From: Anopheles merus
Taxonomy: Eukaryota; Arthropoda; Insecta; Diptera; Culicidae
Length of the DNA stretch: 64,000 bases
Direction: 5' to 3'
Assembly (NCBI RefSeq): GCF_017562075.2
Contig: NC_054083.1
Coordinates: forward strand, 18,592,928 to 18,656,927
In this document: piece by piece, positions 60,350 through 64,000 of the stretch
How the letters are laid out: each line of letters begins with the position of its first letter
Position numbering within the stretch: the first letter of the stretch is position 1
Position numbers and translations under genes: made by a program
Notes under the pieces: generated by a model
What the model saw: the letters and a program-made list of their open reading frames with translations, nothing else
The model's database searches: none
Told to the model about the DNA's origin: nothing

Positions 60350-61100
60350 TTACTTCTTGGCTGCAGCTGCCTTTTTGGGGGCAGCGGCTTTCTTGGGTGC
60401 GGCAGCCTTCTTGGGAGCGGCGGCCTTCTTGGCGGGAGCTGCTGCCTTCTTTGGTTTCGGTGCTTTCGGCTTGGCAGCCGCGGCCTTGGTTGGCTTGGTG
60501 GATTTCTGCTTCGGGGCTGCCGGTTTCTTGGCGGCTTTCTTCGCTCCGTCGGCGGCCTTGGGTTTCTTAGCTGCGGCGGCCTTCGGTTTCTTGGCGGCGG
60601 CACCGTCAGCCTTCTTGGTGGTCTTCTTGGCGGCGGCCTTCTTCTCTCCGGCGGGCTTCTTGGCTGCGGTCTTCTTCTTCTTGTCCGCGGCAGAGGCCGA
60701 CTTCTTGGGGGCGCTGCTTTCTTCTTCTTCTCTCTACCGCTGGCTTCTTGGCTGCGGCCGAGAGCTTGAACGAGCCCGACGCACCGGTTCCCTTGGTCTG
60801 GACCAGCTTGCCGTTGGCGACGGCAGTCTTGAGGGCCTTCTTGAAGAAGGTGGCCAGCTTGGTCACGTCAGCCTTGTAGTTGGCCGCCACGTACTTCTTG
60901 ATCGCCTGCAGCGAGGAACCGTTGCGTTCGTTGAGTGCCTTGACGGCGGCCAGCACCATTTCGTTGACCGGAGGATGTGCCGCTGGCTGCTTGGGCTTCT
61001 TGGGGCCGACGGCCGCCTTTGGCTTCTTCGGTGACTTGGCCGTGGAGGCTGGGGCAGCAGCTGCTGCAGCCGGGACTTCGGTCGCTGCGGAATCGGCCAT
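60350..61100 (-). pseudogene. His1: Histone H1, copy 6, frameshifted
   Basis: The N-terminal and globular parts are normal, with one Ala-to-Val change near residue 31. Two bases (CT) are added in the TTCTTCTTCTCT tract near 60731, and one C is missing near 60712. The net +1 shift changes everything after about residue 121 (AVERRRRKQRPQEV...) and gives a 164-residue product ending at 60606. Both changes lie in slippery tracts of a unit that shows other homopolymer indels, so a sequencing error is at least as likely as a true pseudogene. Confidence 0.85.
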
Positions 61101-63217
61101 CGTAGTTGCTTTCGCGCTTGTTTGAGGGGTTATTCGCTTTCACTCACACACTGACACAGCAATGTTTATGTTTATGCTTATGCTCGCCTATGCTCGGGGG
61201 TGACTCGAATTTGGGAACTCGAGAGGAACACATGGAAAGCTTATGTCAGATTTTCGATGCGGTTGTCAAAGAAAGTTGCAAAAATACTGTTGTACTTTTT
61301 ATCAAATATAACCACATATTTGCTCTGAACACTTGAATAAGATGATTGTTTCGGGTTGGCAAAATGTTAGGCTTTCCAGAAATGTATACTTTACCTCTAA
61401 AATAGCTCTACCGAAGACGACAATAGCGATAGAAGTGCCGATTTGCGCGACGCTGCAGCGATAGGATGGGATGTTTTGTGGTATATCTCCTGTAAACCGC
61501 ATTTCCGACACTTCAAGGGTGGTAAAATAGTGAGTTTAACATTTTTCCTACCAAAGTACATCAAATGAACGATATATGGTAGCAGCAAAGTGTATTAAAA
61601 TGGCAAAACAAAATGCATCTCCCCAGCGTCAGATCGATCGAAAACCGAGTGACGTTTGCTTGTTTGGGTTGGCTTGGTGGATCGAGATAGTAAGAAATAA
61701 TTGATGTTCTATGCATTTGTATGTATGGTAAATGAAAAGTTTGATAAAAAATGCGTAGTTAAACTTGTATTAACTTGGATATGATCAATAATGTTCCACA
61801 ATTCACCAAGGCAATGCAAGTAAAGTTTGCTCTACGTGGCGTTTGACAGATGTTCGTCAGAGATGATATGCTACGGATGGCGTATGGAAGCCGATGTGGA
61901 TCGAGTCACAGGATCGGTGCAATTTAGGAACAAGGAACCACAATCGGCATAAAATGTGGTCGGTGTAGTCCACAGGTAATTGTTATACAATGTGTTTGTT
62001 ATAAGATTCCGGGAGCATTCCGGGCCAAAGGTGTGAGGCTTGTATTGTTAGCCAGTGGCGCATTACAGCCGGCCGGACAACATAACAGTCAAATGAAAAA
62101 ACACTCAAGGCGTTTTTATGAGGATGTCTTCTAACAGTCTGATTGTGGACATGATATCACGAGCCTCTCATGTTCACCATGTGGAGCGAAATTGGAATGA
62201 ATTGTCTAGATGCTCCTGAGGGAATTGTCAAGATGATTGTGGTGCTGGCTGAAACCTGACCCAATGGATTGTATAGTGGACACAGACTATTCGCGTTTTT
62301 CGGAAAGATTTAAACATACCGAAACGAATAAAACAATCGCTCAAAATTGATTACACATAATCATACATTATGTCTAACGTAGTCTTCTTGGCGGAAGAGC
62401 ATGTAGCATAGTCGATTGTCTTATTGAGGATATCCGTGCGTTCAATTGCGTGATCTTTGTTATGGGCACAGCTTTTGAACTGGCAAGTTTGAAAAAAGCA
62501 CTCATAGTTCCCTTCTAATCCAACAGAGATCGCTTTCGCTCGTGGATTTCAGGATGCATAAAATTTGAAGCATTTGGCATTATTCAGGCCTATCCTATTC
62601 TCTCGTAACCCGAAACGGGTAAATTTTCTGGTAAAACGGCATGCGGTTTTGAGATATCCCCTGGAAAGGAGTAAAGTAGTCGTGTCTTTTGTTTATAATC
62701 TTTTACGTGATCTGTACATGACAACATAATTTTATAGTCCGCCTACCGCGATAGGAACTAGAACCAATGCCGATGGGACTTTTGGTCGTGTCATTGGCAA
62801 ATGAGTGGGCGTTATCACGATTTATTAATAAATAAGTTTAAAAATGGAAAATAATAGTAGATGAGTGGACACACAAATATTTGTTGGAAAAGGAGCTACA
62901 TGCGGTGAACACCAAATATGTACAGCTTTGCTATATAGAATAAGTTTTGTGTTGAAATAGATTGATGATCATAAATATCGATAATGTTAATTTTGATTAG
63001 ACATAGACAACATTATCTGTTTTACTAGTCTGTTTAAAACGTCTTCCAAATTAAGAAGTCAGCAGTTTAAAAAGTATTTGTTGTATTTGAGCAAGCTTGG
63101 AATAAAGAAACGATTGCAGACATTAATTAGTGATTTAAAACCCCTACAGAAAAATTGATCGAGGAGGTCTTGAAATGGTTTGGCGCTTGAGTTGGAAATT
63201 AGAATAGGCGTGATTGC

Positions 63218-63612
63218 CAAAAGAGAGTTACACGTATTGTCTTACACTTCACTCCGTGGCGTAATGTAACTACTCGTCCATCGTATTATACTCGTTGTTT
63301 GTTGTTTGGTCTGGACACACTTGTTAGGAGACGTGATAATGCCCAATATACGTTTATGTCCAAACTTATTGTCGGTGAGATAGATTCGCCAGAACTATTG
63401 TCTAGAGTCAATATAAATGTCCCTCCTAGAGTGTTCCGTAACTACAGACTAATAAGAACTGACCTTACAAGACGTGCATACAGCGAGAACGATCCTATGA
63501 CTGCGATGGCCCGTAAATTTAATCAGCGTTACACTTTATTTGACTGGCACCAACCTACAAGATTCTGTTGATCCGTCTTGACATTGTACACTGCTTTTAA
63601 TCTGCATGTTAT
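63218..63612 (+). pseudogene. Retroelement tail, unit 6
   Basis: Same insertion as in unit 2, open frame 63299-63571. Confidence 0.85.
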
Positions 63613-63796
63613 TGTGGCATGTTGTTAGCGAATGCACTTCCACTTGAATTGGCAAGCGACGAAACGACGTCAGTATGTAAATAGAAGCATTTTCTTAATG
63701 TTGGAAGCATACACGCCCAACTAACCCAAAGACATGTTGTTGATGATATGTTAGATAGAAGTTTTGGCTCGTAAGGAGTTCTTTCGCCTCTTTCTC

Positions 63797-64000
63797 ATGC
63801 AAGGTTGAAGAAGCATAGGTACATGATGATATCTGTATCCTATAATGGGTACAGGTATTAGGTTCGTTCAGTTGTTGGTACTACCTTCAATGTAATATGG
63901 CACCTCAAACGATGGGTTAGTTAGAAATGTAATTTTGGATGACCCCGTTTAATTTGTGTACATTACGGGTAGGCATCATCGTTGGACTGGTCGTAAATGA
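63797..64000. repeat. Histone H1 array, unit 7 (start only)
   Basis: It repeats the first 204 bases of a unit and is cut by the window edge, so the array continues to the right. Confidence 0.93.

Larger units (their letters stand above)
59402..63796. repeat. Histone H1 array, unit 6
   Basis: It is about 4.4 kb with the retroelement tail and a frameshifted H1. Extra single-base losses in homopolymers (for example near 61227, 62095, 62326 and 62841) set it apart and suggest lower consensus quality. Confidence 0.88.

Noticed and set aside
29543..64000. CRISPR-like array
   Set aside because: The repeats are 4.4-kb gene-bearing units in a eukaryotic genome. There is no short repeat-spacer structure.

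Overview
The window looks like nuclear DNA of an anopheline mosquito. The grounds are short, GT-AG spliced insect genes, abundant GT/GA microsatellites, many small TA- or TAA-flanked inverted-repeat elements, and one tRNA-derived SINE (about 42.26-42.46 kb) that I recognise as the SINE200 family of the Anopheles gambiae complex. The species assignment is an inference.

Left part (1-21.3 kb), conventional genes. The last two coding exons of a proline/glutamine-rich protein lie on the + strand at 552-2002. It may be a SMRTER/NCoR-like co-repressor because of a GSITQG motif. It converges on vimar, the RAP1GDS1/SmgGDS armadillo-repeat protein, on the - strand at 5186-7284 (four coding exons, 619 codons). 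Sec24AB, the COPII cargo-binding coat subunit, lies on the + strand at 16043-21231. Its fourteen coding exons join in phase to 1324 codons. The 8.8-13.2 kb gap between vimar and Sec24AB is packed with nested inverted-repeat elements and one foldback structure of about 1.45 kb.

Middle (21.3-29.5 kb), gene-poor. It holds a series of small non-autonomous DNA transposons, several with clear target duplications (TA or TAA/TTA) and one inside another, plus a decayed non-LTR reverse transcriptase fragment.

Right part (29.5-64 kb), a tandem array whose unit (about 4.4 kb) carries one histone H1 gene and no core histone gene that I can find. Six H1 copies are visible: five encode the same 249-residue protein, and the sixth is frameshifted. 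All have a replication-type histone 3' stem-loop. The array runs off the right end. Unit 1 is the oldest-looking. It lacks a 395-bp retroelement tail found in later full-length units, and it is split by a solo LTR and a long jockey-like element that itself contains a CR1-like element. A Tc1-like element sits in unit 2, and later units show its empty site. Units 4 to 6 share variants that separate them from units 2 and 3. Unit 5 is shortened to about 2.4 kb, and its junction with unit 6 reads like a blend of two different parts of the unit, probably an assembly fault.

The most unusual content is this solitary-H1 array. Its insertions and empty sites give a relative order of events, and H1 with its close flanks is almost identical between units while the outer spacer has diverged.
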